Position numbers and translations under genes: made by a program. 64,000 nt of DNA from Annulohypoxylon bovei var. microspora (Eukaryota; Ascomycota; Sordariomycetes; Xylariales; Hypoxylaceae), in assembly GCA_022836615.1 (NCBI GenBank), contig MU405288.1, positions 1-64,000 of the forward strand, given 5' to 3'. A model generated the notes under the pieces. It saw only the letters and a list, made by a program, of their open reading frames with translations, did no database searches and was not told the origin of the DNA. Shown piece by piece: positions 11,244-23,804 of the stretch; the stretch's first letter is position 1; each line of letters starts with the position of its first letter.

Positions 11244-13001
11244 ATGTCGAATTCGTCGCAAGTTAGCGACTATGATCGCGTCGTTAATCCTCACTCATTA
11301 GTCGCCGAACTTGCTAAGATCTTACCTAAGGATCGCAAGTTCACAGCCTACCATCTCTCGACACCACCCGTTACAACCGAGCCTCTATGCCATCCTCCCG
11401 CATATAAGCCAGCATCTGTTCCAAAGACCTCCAAGGAGCGCCCAAGCAAACCGCTGAAGACGTATTGCGAGAAACATTTCTTGGCTACTTCAATTGGTGC
11501 TGGAAAAGATGGCACACCCTCCGATACACAAGTCTTAGTTTTAGGATTGGAGATCTATATTTACTCAACATCCTTTTCCACAACAATCTTCGTATCCAAG
11601 GCAGATTCAACTGGATACTTGAATCTTTTGAATCTTCCGAAAGGGACGCCTTCTCCTATTCGAGAAATCACTTCATGTTTCCTTGCCTTTTTAGTTGCTA
11701 AGCGAAGACGCGCGACGAAGCAATTGGTCGTAAACCTCTTCGCAAGATCGCAGTCGCAGTACCTTTTCCCAGGCAGTATCAAAAACGACGGCAAGCATGT
11801 ACTAGACGATCGAGGGTTGGTGAAATGGTGGTGCCGGGTCTTCAACTCACTACTCGAGGGTGACGAGCATTTGGACATTAGAAAGCTGTGGAATGGTACA
11901 CATGCATATCTTACCATACCCGGGTTAGATAACTACGAGTCCCGCGCTTTTCTCCCGCGAACAAGCACAGCAGCGACCAACTGGACATTGGGGCACCCGC
12001 TTGAGAAAATATCTCCATACACAAGCGATCCGGGTACATTTGGTCGCAACATCTATCCTAGATCTCTAATACCAACGTACCCGGATGATCCAAAGGCCCG
12101 TTTTGTACAGGAGCTAGAGGAGTCAACAGCAGACAAGGCTAAACTCCTTAGTGGCTGGAGAACACCGAAGACGCTCGATCAATTCTGGGAGATGATGGCA
12201 TTCCGACAAGAGTGTTCTAGTGGAAGGATGACTGGGTTTATGTGGATCGTCTTCGAGCCTCAGACTCTGTTGAAACCCAGCTCACCAAAAACTAGCTCCT
12301 CCTTCATCGCACCTACGGACAACACGGTGCCTCCCATCACACCACGACGTGGTCAACAGGATGCCGTCTCTACTATGAGTGCACCCGCCTCCCCGCCAAA
12401 GCGGACCAGACGGATGAACATGAAACCCCGACGGAAGCGAAAGGCAAAGATGACCCTAACAGGCCCCATCATCCCTCGCGAACCCCGCATCAAGACCCAG
12501 CAAGGGACAGACTTCCCAAAGCTGACAGAAACCCCTTATTACTCCTGGCCGGAGGATGGGAGGGGACAAGTCGTCCTCAGCGATAACGCATACAAGAGAG
12601 CTATCGAGCTACTACTTCACCTTGAGTTTGGAACTCTGGAACAGGCGATCGCGAGTACGGAACGATGGACGAAACAGGTCAACATGGGCAAGAGTTGGAC
12701 TTTGGACGTTGTCGGCGAGAGAGTATCTACCGCCGCCGCAACGTCGTCTAGTACTAGTAGCGCAGTGAATAATCTGACCGGTATAATAAAGCGAAAACGT
12801 GGGTCTGAAGATATATCCGCATCTACACCAGTCAGCACGCTTGGCGAAGGCCTTGTTCGCAAGAAAGCGAAGCTCGATGTCAGCAACGTGACCGATAAAC
12901 CAACCGCGAATGCCGATCAGAACCGGCCTGTGGCCGAGTCGCCACCTAATGCCAATGTTCTTGGGGCTGGGTTAATTCGAAAGAAGCCCAAGGGATCTTA
13001 A
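11244..13001 (+). CDS. rtt109: histone acetyltransferase Rtt109 (KAT11)
   Basis: Single-exon ORF of 585 aa. Rtt109 is the fungal enzyme that acetylates H3K56 (and H3K9/K27) with Asf1 or Vps75 as histone chaperone partners, in chromatin assembly and DNA-damage tolerance. Family segments are visible: KHVLDDRGLVKWWCRVF at about residues 184-200, YPDDPKARF at 279-287, where Lys284 corresponds to the autoacetylated Lys290 of yeast, and TLDQFWEMMAFRQECSSGR at 310-328. After residue 345 comes a low-complexity tail with basic clusters (RRKRKAK and GAGLIRKKPKGS at the C-terminus) likely serving nuclear import. Unlike yeast (436 aa) the protein has this long extension, as is common in filamentous fungi. 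The start is the first ATG after a T/A-rich leader, in the shared divergent promoter with mL57. Confidence 0.93.
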   Translation: MSNSSQVSDYDRVVNPHSLVAELAKILPKDRKFTAYHLSTPPVTTEPLCHPPAYKPASVPKTSKERPSKPLKTYCEKHFLATSIGAGKDGTPSDTQVLVLGLEIYIYSTSFSTTIFVSKADSTGYLNLLNLPKGTPSPIREITSCFLAFLVAKRRRATKQLVVNLFARSQSQYLFPGSIKNDGKHVLDDRGLVKWWCRVFNSLLEGDEHLDIRKLWNGTHAYLTIPGLDNYESRAFLPRTSTAATNWTLGHPLEKISPYTSDPGTFGRNIYPRSLIPTYPDDPKARFVQELEESTADKAKLLSGWRTPKTLDQFWEMMAFRQECSSGRMTGFMWIVFEPQTLLKPSSPKTSSSFIAPTDNTVPPITPRRGQQDAVSTMSAPASPPKRTRRMNMKPRRKRKAKMTLTGPIIPREPRIKTQQGTDFPKLTETPYYSWPEDGRGQVVLSDNAYKRAIELLLHLEFGTLEQAIASTERWTKQVNMGKSWTLDVVGERVSTAAATSSSTSSAVNNLTGIIKRKRGSEDISASTPVSTLGEGLVRKKAKLDVSNVTDKPTANADQNRPVAESPPNANVLGAGLIRKKPKGS

Positions 13002-15169
13002 ATTTTATTAGTTAGGGAAAGCTTCACACTTTGTGAATATGGAGTTGATCGGAAGGGCTACAAAACTTGGCGTCAGCAAGCATTGGACGATTGCTAGGGA
13101 AATGGGGATCGAAGGCGTAGTATTTGCTTGCATTAGAAAACCTGCTTGAAACGTCTTTTCTTTGGGGTAATTTGTTCGAAATCAAGACCCTGGGAAACGC
13201 TCGGTATTGAAACTTGTAATGCTTTGGCTCATAGTTGTTTTCTTAATTAAGTGAACTCCCGTAATGATAGTAATGTCTCGCTAATTTCAAATCCCAGTGT
13301 GTAGGCTTGATCTGCAAAGTTCGTCAATACCACTCATTGTTATTCAAGACTGATGGAAGTCAAATGTTACACACCCAAGCAGTTTGGATTCACCTCTACT
13401 TGAGTAAACCTCAACGTTAACTTTTAAGTAGACGCGCAAGCCACCCCCTTTCTTGGGTGGGTGTGGAGCTTTCAAGAAAGCCACACATTTAATCGAAACC
13501 ATTATTTCGCATAATTTCTACTGCAGACATATTAGAAAATGTCTACCTAGGTAAGCCTTGAGCAGTTCTAATAGGATGAAAAGTGCAGTACATGAACTTA
13601 CATGTAGAAAGCCTGGTATATATATACTACACGCATATGATTCTTGATCCGTCATTGGCTAGGCCCCTTTCCGATGAACCGGTAAGCCCCGACACCACAT
13701 CCTATTCAAGCTTGATTCTGATTGGTTAGCGAGGGACTCGAATTTCCCTTTTAAGGTGTAGGAATTCCCCAACTCTTAAGTCCTCGGATGACAACTCCGT
13801 ATTGTTTTCTGGAAGCCCTACAGACCAGCATACTTCTTGCTTGAGATCTCATCACATTGTAAAACAATGAAAAAGCATGCTTTCTCTGAACTACATACCT
13901 CTTCTCTTCCAAATATAGGTGTAAACAATATGCAAGTCTAGCAATATCTACCTAATCAACTTAAAAGCTAATACCAGTCAGATATCATAAATTGCCTTCT
14001 CCCAGCCACCAATGATTAATCAACTTTTAATGTGATCAATTCTAGTATGACACTAGACTCCCAACGTGGATAGTGTGCCAGAAAAAGCATATATCACTTA
14101 CACCATTCCATAGACAAAGGCCCTGAAAGAAGCCCCAAACCATACATGCCTTCCGCAAAAGATTATCAACTTGGCGAAATCCTGTTAAAGACCACAAAGT
14201 TGACAGTCTGACGTGTTCATTCCCAAGAATATCCCAATGTTCGGTCACACTGCATAATCTGATATCATCATAGGATGCTCTCTCCTAACAGGATAACCAC
14301 CTGATGGCCTGTCCTACGTCCGAGACTGGCTCCAGTCTTGCTATAATACATATGCGGTGGATAGACAAGACGTTGCCTTGTGATACTAGTATATCACCCA
14401 GAGATCACCATTCCTATTTATAATCTGTTATTCGAATGTCTTACAACTGATGCTGCAGAAAGACCAATGCTGTCAATCTATTCACACTCCATGTAAGATG
14501 GGTGGCCCAATAGTATAGCCTAATAGTAAATTCACGATGACTTACCCCTTCCTACTCTTTGATTCGACAGTCCTTTCAGCTCTCTGAGCCTTGTCTCCTT
14601 TCCCATCATATTCGCTTCTCGGTATGTGGCAGCTGTATCATAAACCCCTCGTCTGCCTAACTCAAGCCATGAGCGGCTCTCATCAACCTCCGTCAAACAG
14701 ATCTCCTTTACGTTGCCGCCGGTCTCTGTTGACGAAGGTATCCATCCACGATACCCTCTCGGCATCTTCTCCTCTCGCCGTCCATCGCCCAGGCAACTTC
14801 TTCCTCGTGAGGACATACTTGCCCTACGATCTAGCCTCCTCATACCCAGCTCTTGTCTCGTTGCATTCCCCTCGAGGGCTCAACTAACTAGCCCATGCTG
14901 CGAGGTACAGTTGGAGCTACTTTCTTTCTGCCCACCTGCGTTTGTTTTGATCCCAGAATCTTTCTCCCACAAACTTCCATCTTCACTTTTCCTTTTTTCT
15001 TCCTTTCTTAGATCAACATTGCCACAGATCTAAGAAACCTCCCTGCCCACATCGCACGTAAGCATCATCTTTCTAATACCTCGCTAGTAGTTCTTCGTCA
15101 GAGGAACGATTAGAGGTATTTTAATCACTCCATTCCCAATTCATCCTACCTTTCCTCTTGTGCGCAATC
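13002..15169. other. intergenic, 2.2 kb, with a CT-rich leader at the right
   Basis: No gene is recognisable. From about 14590 the top strand becomes pyrimidine-rich, as in 5' leaders, which fits the plus-strand gene that follows. A CACCCCCTTTCTTGGGTGGGTG inverted repeat lies near 13442-13463. Overlapping ORFs of 68-106 codons at 14042-15033 have no splice or homology support. Confidence 0.5.
15058..15101 (+). other. possible 5' UTR intron
   Basis: GTAAGC (15058) is followed by CTAAT and a TCAG acceptor ending at 15101, about 70 nt before the start codon of the downstream gene. At 44 nt it is at the short end for fungal introns. Confidence 0.3.
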
Positions 15170-16784
15170 ATGCGATCCTCTATCCTTCTGTTTATCGTCG
15201 TGGCCCTGTGCTTCGTCGGCCGCGCGGACTGGCTCAATTGGTCCGGCGGCGGCGATCACAGCTTCCTGTCAATTCCCCATGAGACCGGTAACGTCACATC
15301 CCATGCTCAGGACGGCTGGACCCCTAAGCCTACCTCTGCTCCCGACGCCGCGAAGCCCGAAGGTGATCGCGTGCTGGAGCTCCTCGAGCGCGGAACAACT
15401 ACTACCAACTGGACTAACGCCGATACCTGTGGATGGATCGAGGGTTCTCCTTGTAAGTATCATCGCCCTTCAACTAATATCGACTTGAACTTGAACTTGG
15501 ACTTGATGACTGACGCGTGTATACAGCCTCGTCCTTCGGTTGCGGTGGCAATGGCACTTGCGCGACGAACGCGAACCACATCGTCGCTTGTGTCTCTGCC
15601 ACTTATTCGCCCTTCTACTCGATGTGTCTCAATTACGACGCGTACACCAGCGGCTCTTGCAAGAACGAAGATTCTTCTACTGGATGCTGGTAAGTACCTC
15701 CAATCTTCCTTTTCCTTTCCCTTCCCTTCCCTTCCCTTCCCTTACCCCAATCAACCCCAATCAACCCCAATCAACCCCAATTAGATCAGCCAAGTCCCTA
15801 TATGCACTTAGTTATCATACGTACTAACCACCCACCCCTAGTATGAACACCGAGTACCCGGAATGCGCGACGTACCTCTGGATCGACCCGCCGCAGCGCT
15901 CGATGTACCGCTGCTGGCGCACGTCGGTCCTGATCCGCATGCTCGACGAGCCGGAGCTCGTGCTGGACGCGGGCCCGCACGCGACGGCGCCCCCCGACGG
16001 CGCGCCCGCGGCCTCCGGCAAGCACGCCCTCGACGTCGGCGCGCTCGTCGGCGGCACCCTCGGCTCCCTGGCCCTCGTCGCGCTGGCCTGGCTCGCGTAC
16101 GTGAGGTGCTGGCGGGGCCGGCGCCAGGCCATCGCGGACGACCATAAGGACGTGCGGGACCGCATCGCCGAGCGCTTCCGCCACAGCAGCATCGACGCGC
16201 CGCCCCTGCCCTCGCCCGCGGTCCTGGCCGCCGCCGCCGCGCGCCACCGCGCGCCCCCCTCGCCCGCCGCCGCGCCCCGCCGCCGCGGCGAGTACGACCA
16301 GACGGTCGTGCGGCTCCCCGGCGCCTCCGCGCGCGCGCACCCGACGCGCCACACGTACGCGCCCCCCGCCGCCGACCCGCAGACGCCCGCGCGCGTGCAC
16401 CTGGACCGCGCGAACCCCACGTCGTCGACGGCCGCGGTCTGCGGCTCCGAGGCGTCGCCGGAGCCGCCGTCGTACGAGATGCACGTGCTGCACCCGACGC
16501 ACCGGCCCGGCGCCGTGCAGTCGCAGTCGACGATCGGCGGCGACGGCGACGGTAACGGCCAGAGCGGGTCCAACTGGGTGGAGCTTTCGCGCTCGTCGCC
16601 CACGCTGGCCGCGGCGCGCCCCGTGCCTGCGGCGAGCTTGTGGTCTGCCGGTAGCGGCATCGCCCCCACTGCGTCGACGTGGCAGGATGTGAGCGGCAGC
16701 GCGCTGAGCGCTGATGATGATGATGACGAGGAGGAGGACTTGTCGAGCACGCCGCCCGACTGGGTGACGCGCCGCTACAAGTAG
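15170..16784 (+). CDS. secreted/single-pass membrane protein with Cys-rich ectodomain
   Basis: Three exons, 15170-15452, 15527-15689 and 15842-16784, join in phase to give 462 aa. The start is the first ATG; it opens a signal peptide (MRSSILLFIVVALCFVG). Residues about 85-180 hold a Cys-rich module beginning TCGWIEG, with about ten Cys including a CC pair across the second splice junction. A membrane segment follows at about 211-235 (ALVGGTLGSLALVALAWLAY), then RCWRGRR and a long Pro/Ala/Arg-rich cytosolic tail ending in an acidic DDDDDEEED stretch. Many ascomycetes have anonymous type I proteins with a CGW-type Cys-rich module. A role in wall sensing or adhesion is inference only. Exon 3 is extremely GC-rich, unlike exons 1 and 2, and intron 2 (152 nt) is long and repetitive. 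It converges on the dehydrogenase gene. Confidence 0.72.
15712..15782 (+). repeat. two microsatellites within an intron
   Basis: A TTCCC pentamer run (about 15712-15742) abuts a 10-mer run of ACCCCAATCA (about 15744-15782). Both lie in the second intron of the membrane-protein gene and explain its unusual 152 nt length. The intron is otherwise bounded by GTAAGT and CCTAG. Confidence 0.8.
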
Positions 16785-17796
16785 GTGTGCTTTGACATGG
16801 TATCCAAGATTCGTCTCTCAGAGCATGAGGAGTAGGGTGAGATAAGTTGAGTTGCGCAATGATTTCGAGCAGGGTCCAAGCACCAGAGACTCGTTGAATT
16901 GCGCTGCGCGCCCGTCTGGCGTCTCTTACGACTTTGAACGAAACTCTACAACGCGGTTTCGTTCGAAGATACGAACTTCCTAAGGCATGGCTGGCCGGAT
17001 AGGCGCATCGTCTTCTCTTTAATTCCCGATTCCTTGATAATGTTTTATACCCCATCAGGCATTGCGCCGGTTCGCTTTCGAACCCTGGCCTAGTTATAGG
17101 CATCGTGTAATTAGCTTCGCATGATTCTAGTCAATGCAGGACCGACCATATTACACAAACAAATGCTTGGTGACTTGCTTCGTGACATTTGGAGTGGAAG
17201 TGTAGAAATTCGGTGGTGAAATGCGAACTAACCTTTAGTCAACCAGTCTAATCCACGTAATATACACTTACAAACTTGCTTGGGGCATCTTCATCGCACT
17301 CCTTACTACTAACCCCCTTAACCACACAGGAATATAACATTATCAAAACTACCGTATATACTTGAGATAACTATCTAGACGAGAAATAACTTCATACAGT
17401 CCGAGGCAAGAGTAGGGAGTCTTGATACAGCCCACCCCCTTTCCCATCTCGCACTCAGCTCCTCCAGATCCTATCTACAGATGCTCCATTCTCCATTCTC
17501 CGTTTTCCATCTATGGGTATTTCCCGCCGAGTACACCCTCGATCATTTTCTCATATCATCATTTGCCTTTGCTTGCTTGCCTGCTCACTCGCTCCCTGAA
17601 AACACACAACTCCCGCAATCCGTAATCATGTTGCCGTAATCACTTTTAAATGTCAAACACCTCTCGTCAGCGCCATTTTGTCTCGGGTCCAGGCATCCGG
17701 GCAAGTACCTAAGTATCTCGGTCAAAGTCGCCCGTTCTCCTATCCACCACCCATAAGCCGTACGTCTCCCCATATCCCCTTACACCCACCCGCCAT
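16785..17796. other. convergent intergenic region
   Basis: Contains the 3' ends of the flanking convergent genes. A minus-strand reading of 421 codons reaches into 17103, but it is mostly the antisense of the GC-rich exon and is not a gene. CT-rich sequence lies at 17420-17600. Confidence 0.5.
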
Positions 17797-19202
17797 TCAC
17801 GACACAACCTTGCTCCTCAACCACTGCGCATTAACCGGCGTGATCGCCTGCTCGCCGCCTAGCACCGCCATAACATTGCGCATCGCCAGCTCCTCGAAGC
17901 CGACGTGTGTCTCGACGGTGCCGCCGGCATTATGGCACGTCAGCATGGCGCGGTCGCCGGCGAGCGCCAGCAGCCGGGGGTGGACGTTCGGCTCGTCGGC
18001 GTGCACGTCGAGCGCGATATTGCTCAGGCGGCCGCTCTCGAGGGCGTCGGCCAGGGCCTCCTCGTCGACGAGCGAGCCGCGCGCGACGTTGACGAGGCGC
18101 GCGCCGTGCTTGAACCAGCGCAGGCTCTCGGCGTTGACGAGCCGTCCGGCGCCGGCCGGCGTGCACAGGACGACGCAGTCGGCCTCGCGCAGCAGCGCCT
18201 CGAGGCTCTCCGTGTGGCGGGCGCCGAGCTGGGCCTCGAGGGCGGCGGGCTTGCGCTCGACGTCGTAGTAGGCGACGTCCATGCCGAAGGCGAGGCGGCA
18301 CTTGGCGGCGACGCGCTGGCCGATGTTGCCGAGGCCGACGAGGCCGAGGACGCGGCCGCGCAGGTTGTGGGCGCGCGCCGTGGACGTGGCGTGGCAGGTC
18401 TGGAACGGGGACGCGCCGCCGGCGGCCGACGACGTGCAGAAGGGCAGCGCGCGGAAGGTGGAGATGATCATGGCGACGGCGAAGTCGGAGACCGCTTCGG
18501 CGGCGGCGAGGCCCCCGTTGCAGTAGGTTATGCCTGGGGTGCTTGGTCAGTATGGCTTGACGTGGTAGACTTGAACCGTCTTCTATTTCGGCAGCTAGCT
18601 TGTGTAGGCACACGTAGGTAGTTAAACGCAGTAATTAGGTAGGGTTGAAATACGAGACGAGAAACAGGGAATACCCAAGGGAAATAGATTTAGACATAAA
18701 TCAAATAGCACGTACCTCTCTCACCCAGCAACTTCGTGTCAGCCCAATCGAAGCCGGTCCCGGCGCTCGCGAACACCCTGACGCTCTCGGGCAGCAGCTC
18801 GACGAGCTCGGCGTCCCAGTGCCCCATCTCGCCGCCGGTGCCCCAGAAGGGGCGGAAGATGGCAGCGAAGTCGCCCCAGCGCCTCTCGCGCAGGGCCTGG
18901 GCGAAGGCGGGCCGCTGGCGTTCGTCGGCGGGCGGGCGCACCACGTCGAACTGCGTCGTGAACTCCGCGTACGTCTCCGGGTTGTACCTGACGGGGTCCC
19001 CGATGTGCAGCACCACGGGCTTGGTGCCCAGCGGGCCCCCCGGCACGGGCAAGGGTGTGGTTGCGGCTGCGGCCGTCGGGAACCCGATCGGTTTCGGGAG
19101 ACTGAGGATGGTGCTGCTGGGGCGCGTGGCGGCCAGTGCGGGGGAGGTGGAGCGTGGGGTCGGCGGCGCCGTTGGCATTGGGGTGTTGGTTGGTTCCGCC
19201 AT
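17797..19202 (-). CDS. D-isomer-specific 2-hydroxyacid dehydrogenase
   Basis: Two exons, 18716-19202 and 17797-18533, split a Gly codon across a 182 nt intron (GTACGT...CCCAG); 407 aa. Family: NAD(P)H-dependent glyoxylate/hydroxypyruvate-type reductases, which reduce 2-oxoacids to D-2-hydroxyacids. Visible elements are a Rossmann motif GLVGLGNIG at about 226-234, the catalytic Arg314 in NVARGSLVDEEAL, Glu343 in HADEPNV and His363 in LTCHNAG. The first 60 residues are Pro/Thr/Ala-rich and not part of the fold; they could be a disordered tail, or the true start could be later. No peroxisomal (SKL-like) C-terminus is present (it ends SKVVS). Both exons are strongly GC-rich at third positions. 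It converges with the Cys-rich membrane-protein gene. The exact substrate cannot be read from sequence. Confidence 0.88.
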
Positions 19203-22000
19203 GTCGTTTTGTAGGATGGGGATATGGATCTTATGTATGTACAGTCTACGTTTTTATTTTTATTTTGGGTATTTTGTAGAAAAGTATGGACCCGTTCGTG
19301 CGGTGATGGGTATATCAGGAGCAAACGGAGGGGAGGATGGGGGTGAAGGTGAATAAGGTAAACGGCCCCAGAGAACCAAAGCGATGGTTTCGACAGTACC
19401 CTAATACTTCGAGGTAGGACCCGTTTGTCGTGTGAGTGTGTGTGGTCCTCCAGGTTGAGTAGGATCTTCACATCGGAGTAGCTCCCTTCACCGCCGAAGT
19501 TGAGGCCTTGGCTTTGGCTGTCAGAGAGAGAAAATGGTGCGCCGGGTGTTATAAGCCGCAGTCTAGCTTGATTCGTGACGATGTGGGGGCGTCCGCGTTG
19601 CTCAACACTACCTAGTAATCAACAGCTAAGTCGAATCGAGGCATCGATGCTTCAAAGGCGTCCCGGCAACGCTCTTGGAATAGTCATAGGTTACCCTAGC
19701 TGGAAATATCGCAGATAAGACTCAACCAGATAAACGTGGAAGGGGGTTCTCCGAATCTCGGACCGTTGAGGAGAAAAAATAAGAAAACCACAAATAACAA
19801 ATCACAGGTGAAGAAGTATGAGGTCACACAATATCCGGAGTGTATGAGCAGGGGAAGAGATGATCGAGCTTTCTCCATCGTGGGGGAGGCTGGAGATTTT
19901 TTTCATCTTTTCTCCCAGTCTCCTTATTTCTCGGGGTACGTACCAATCATACGCAGCGTGCGCGAACGGCAGAACCCGGCGGGATGCCACTTTTGGCAAG
20001 ACGGGCTAATGAGGGCGTCAACCCTATTGGATACCTTACTGCATGGTTTGTACTGATTGAGATATTGAGATATTACCCTGCGAGAAAGCGTGTGGGGTTA
20101 TAGATTTCTGCAGATTTCTGCCACATGGCGTTGGAACAATTTAAACCTTTCATCCAATCCGTCCTGTCTACGACAAATAAATCTGAGAGCCTCCGACGAT
20201 CGTCGCCATTCCTATTTTACCTTGTCGACATGGTAATTGAGCCTGGATGAGCCAATGTATCGTAGATTGATGTCGATTTCCCGGGTCGCCACCGTGCCTT
20301 ATTGAGTCTAGAGCAGTGCACTCATTTGTAAGTAATTGGTAGTGTACCTAGCTATGCACCTAGGTAAGCGCCGGTGACGTGGGGGTTATTGTTGGTCTGG
20401 TCCTAATGAATACCTGACTGTTATATCAGCTGTCCATGTGTGTGTGGCATACGTATAGAAGTCCGCGATGGTAGATGTCCTATCTCTTATTTTGGAATAT
20501 TCCACAACGCACAGTAGACGATGAGCATTATTGTCAAATTGCTTTTCAAGCACGCCAGCGAAGGTTGGGACTCTCGTTTCGCATGCGTCGTAGTTTTGGT
20601 TGACCGGTTCGTTACAGTAATGTAGTGTATTATTAACAGAACCTAGAAATAGCTCGATAGTGCGATGGAGTTCCTCCAATGCTGTTTGACATGTCAAGTG
20701 GCCATCGTGACTGTCGATAGATCCCCCTTCTTTACTTCAGGAAGCCAGGATGATAAAATCTCGAAGTTGGAAACCAAGGCCATGAAAGATAGAAACTAGA
20801 ATAATCCCCAACATAATTGTTCAGTTAAAGATCGGTAGGTTTGTGAGAACCTCCCGTATCTAAACCGGTGACACAGGCATCGGAAAGAAATAAGCGACGT
20901 CTACTTCAGTCTTCAGATCGGAGAGGCAAATGGGGAAATTCCGTAATCGGTCATACAATTAGCACCTAGTGAACGGTATTGTTTCACCTATATTCTTAGG
21001 TGAGTATAAAATTAGAACGATAGACCCATATGATAGCGGATATAATGTATGAAGAGACAAAAAATGAAGTTGAAAGTTGGAAGACCCATTGGCTTTATTA
21101 GTTGGCGGTGAAATTAACAAGGCTTTTAACTCTGAGCATTTAAAGTTGACAAGGATATTCAGAGTACTTGATTCTGATTGGCTAAATATGTACGAGCTAA
21201 TAGGCTAAGCTAAGACTGAGACTAGCACATCTATTTTTGGATCGATGACTAAACAACTAAGTCAGCTGTGCTTCAGCTATTCATCGCCATAAAACCAAAC
21301 CCATTAAACATGTTCGCTTAAGATAACTTAAACAAGAAGGACAGTTCTCGAAGACGAGGAGACCCAAACAAGGAGTTAAGAGTCAAAAGTAGATTCTCAC
21401 CTGCTTTTACAAGGATTCTTGCATTATCAGCTTCAGCCCTATCATTAGAACCCCCCTTCTAAAGCTCCCAAATCTTTGGCTACCACGGGTCAACAGTTCA
21501 ACCGCACTGCCGACTACTCGACTTTATATACAGGGTTCGGACCAATTAAGCTATTCAGTGCTACTTTACTAAAAAGTCACCAACCAGTCGGATAGAGGAA
21601 TTCCTCCGTCAAGCTTGACGATCTCGAATCAACCCGAGTTAATGAGTTTGAGAGTGGACTCTACCCCTTGAAATAGATCCGATACAAGGCTCCAATCTCG
21701 AATGAGGGCGTCAGTTGCCAAAAGACCCCCTTCATCGGTTCGTCAGTAGCAACGGAAATACGGCAGCGCGACTGTATAGCCCCATACAATAACCGTGATC
21801 GAAATATTTATGTAATCCAAAAGACCTCTCATCGACTCGTCTACCTAATCAGCTTAGCAGATCATCGTATTGTCATAGCCAGTTAAATTGCAACTGACGC
21901 CCATACAACAATCGATTTTGTTTCTGAAACTACGATATTCGGTATTTCCAAGGCCAATAAACATTCGACAAAATTAGACGACATCCCGAAAAAAGGAAAT
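19203..22000. other. intergenic, 2.8 kb
   Basis: No recognised gene. The left end is the promoter of the dehydrogenase (CT-rich on its coding strand) and the right end is that of the Zn2Cys6 gene. A minus-strand reading of about 115 codons ending at 20386 has plausible amino-acid composition (from a TGA at about 20740; no in-frame ATG near its 5' end) but no family resemblance. Confidence 0.45.
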
Positions 22001-23677
22001 ATGTCCGTAGCGCCGGGTCAATACTGGGATCTGATTGAGCGAAATCAACCTCCGGTTAAGCGACGGGTTAATCACGCGAAAGTGCGCACCGGCTGCATCA
22101 CATGCAAGAATCGGCGCGTAAAATGTGACGAGAGGAAGCCGTCCTGCGGCCGATGTGAAAAGGCGGGGTTCTTGTGCGCCGGATATGAATACTCCAACTC
22201 CAACGTCAGGCGCGGTAAAGAGTCCCCACCATCAGAAAGGTCCAAGAGGCCGACCGAGCCAGCGGTACTGCGACCCAAGTCCTTGCAGCCCCGTGTCGTC
22301 GACGTGATGCAGGGGTTCCCAGTGGCGAACTTATGGTTACCGCCGTCACTAACTCCCGCTTATCTGGATGGTCGCGACGCCCAGTTCTTCGAACGGTTCC
22401 GATCTCAGATCATTATGGACATATCGACTTGGTGTGGGGGAGAGTATTGGAAGCGCATACTCTGCGAGGTGTTGGAAGATGGCTGCATACGGTATGCGGC
22501 GCTAGCTGTAGCTGCTATGGTCCTGGCGGTCGAACAGTGTTCAGATCCATCTAACCCATTACCCGGTCCATTAACACAATGCCGAGAGGGACAAGCTGCA
22601 CTTCGATACTATATGAAAGCCATCTCCTTATGTCGGAAGCAACTGATAGGTGGACTTACCAACGACGCGCTCCGATCGAATTTGACCTCTACCTTTTTTT
22701 TCTCTCTCGTGGAAATTTTGCAGGGAAATGTAGCCACGGCAGACCAGATTATGCTTAACGGCTCAGTCTTGATACGAGACGTGATGAGAGCGAAGGCACC
22801 AAGTGGGCGTCCTGCGCTCATCTTGGATCAGAAATTGGTAGATATGAAATCAGGCTTCGACAAATTAGCCATCATGTGGGGATTGTCTCCCTTCTTCCAT
22901 GGGCAGAGAGAAGTCCATACCCTAATATTGCCAGACGATCAGTTGCAAATACCAGACGGTAACGCGCCCGTCTCTCATGTGCGAAACTGTTGGCTTATGT
23001 TTCAGAACGACGTGGGGCTGTTCATGATGAGCGTGCGTTGTGGAAAGGTTGTCTCCCCAGAATACATGGAGACGGCGATATTACAAAAGTCGAAGTTCCT
23101 GGCTCAGCTTCGCCAATGGATGTCGGTGCTAGACACCTTGCTAGAGAGGGAGAAGAACGCCCCGGGCTTTTATCCGCTGAGCATAATGAAGGCCTCTGCC
23201 TTGACCAGTACTATTTTCTTATCGTGTTTTCTCGACCGATCCGACGTCTCGTACGACCTACATCTTCAGAGCTTCCTCGAGATCATACAGATCTGCCAGA
23301 GGTTCGTCCCCGATAAACCACCTACGCACTTGAAGCTCACGCTCGATATCGAATTATTCCCCGTCGTCTCATTCACCGTAACCAAGTGCCGAGACCAGAA
23401 GACACGGCAGCTAGCTTTGAGGATCTTCCACGAGATGACGTATCGACAAGTATTCTGGAATAACCAAGGGATTCTGAAGTCGTTACATGCTCTTGCTGAC
23501 TTGGAGCACAAGGGGAGAGATAGGAGAGGATTTATTCCCCCATCATCGCGGTACTACTTCGTGGGCTCTGAATGGGACTTCGAGCACCGTCAAATGATGG
23601 CTACGTTCGTCTCTGTAATCTCAGTTCCAACCGAATCTGGAGACATGCCCACAGTGCGTGTGCCGATAGACTTTTAA
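22001..23677 (+). CDS. Zn(II)2Cys6 transcription factor
   Basis: Intronless ORF of 558 aa. A binuclear zinc cluster sits near the N-terminus: Cys32-X2-Cys35-X6-Cys42-X6-Cys49-X2-Cys52-X6-Cys59, preceded by basic KRRVNHAKVRT. The rest is helical and resembles the fungal-specific regulatory domain of such activators (HGQREVHTLILPDDQLQIPD, SVLDTLLEREKN and the C-terminal RIFHEMTYRQVFWNNQ). Proteins of this class bind CGG half-sites in the nucleus. The target genes are unknown, and no biosynthetic cluster surrounds it. The start ATG is preceded by GGAAAT and lies just upstream of the zinc cluster. It converges with the 2EXR gene 127 bp away. Confidence 0.9.
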   Translation: MSVAPGQYWDLIERNQPPVKRRVNHAKVRTGCITCKNRRVKCDERKPSCGRCEKAGFLCAGYEYSNSNVRRGKESPPSERSKRPTEPAVLRPKSLQPRVVDVMQGFPVANLWLPPSLTPAYLDGRDAQFFERFRSQIIMDISTWCGGEYWKRILCEVLEDGCIRYAALAVAAMVLAVEQCSDPSNPLPGPLTQCREGQAALRYYMKAISLCRKQLIGGLTNDALRSNLTSTFFFSLVEILQGNVATADQIMLNGSVLIRDVMRAKAPSGRPALILDQKLVDMKSGFDKLAIMWGLSPFFHGQREVHTLILPDDQLQIPDGNAPVSHVRNCWLMFQNDVGLFMMSVRCGKVVSPEYMETAILQKSKFLAQLRQWMSVLDTLLEREKNAPGFYPLSIMKASALTSTIFLSCFLDRSDVSYDLHLQSFLEIIQICQRFVPDKPPTHLKLTLDIELFPVVSFTVTKCRDQKTRQLALRIFHEMTYRQVFWNNQGILKSLHALADLEHKGRDRRGFIPPSSRYYFVGSEWDFEHRQMMATFVSVISVPTESGDMPTVRVPIDF

Positions 23678-23804
23678 CGAAAATAGCAAGAATTTAGAAT
23701 ATAAGGGCAACCTAAATGTACGTAATAGAATGGATCAGGAATACCGGAGTTAATACATGTCGAGTAGGTAGTCGAATTCTACCGAATTATATACACCGTG
23801 TTCC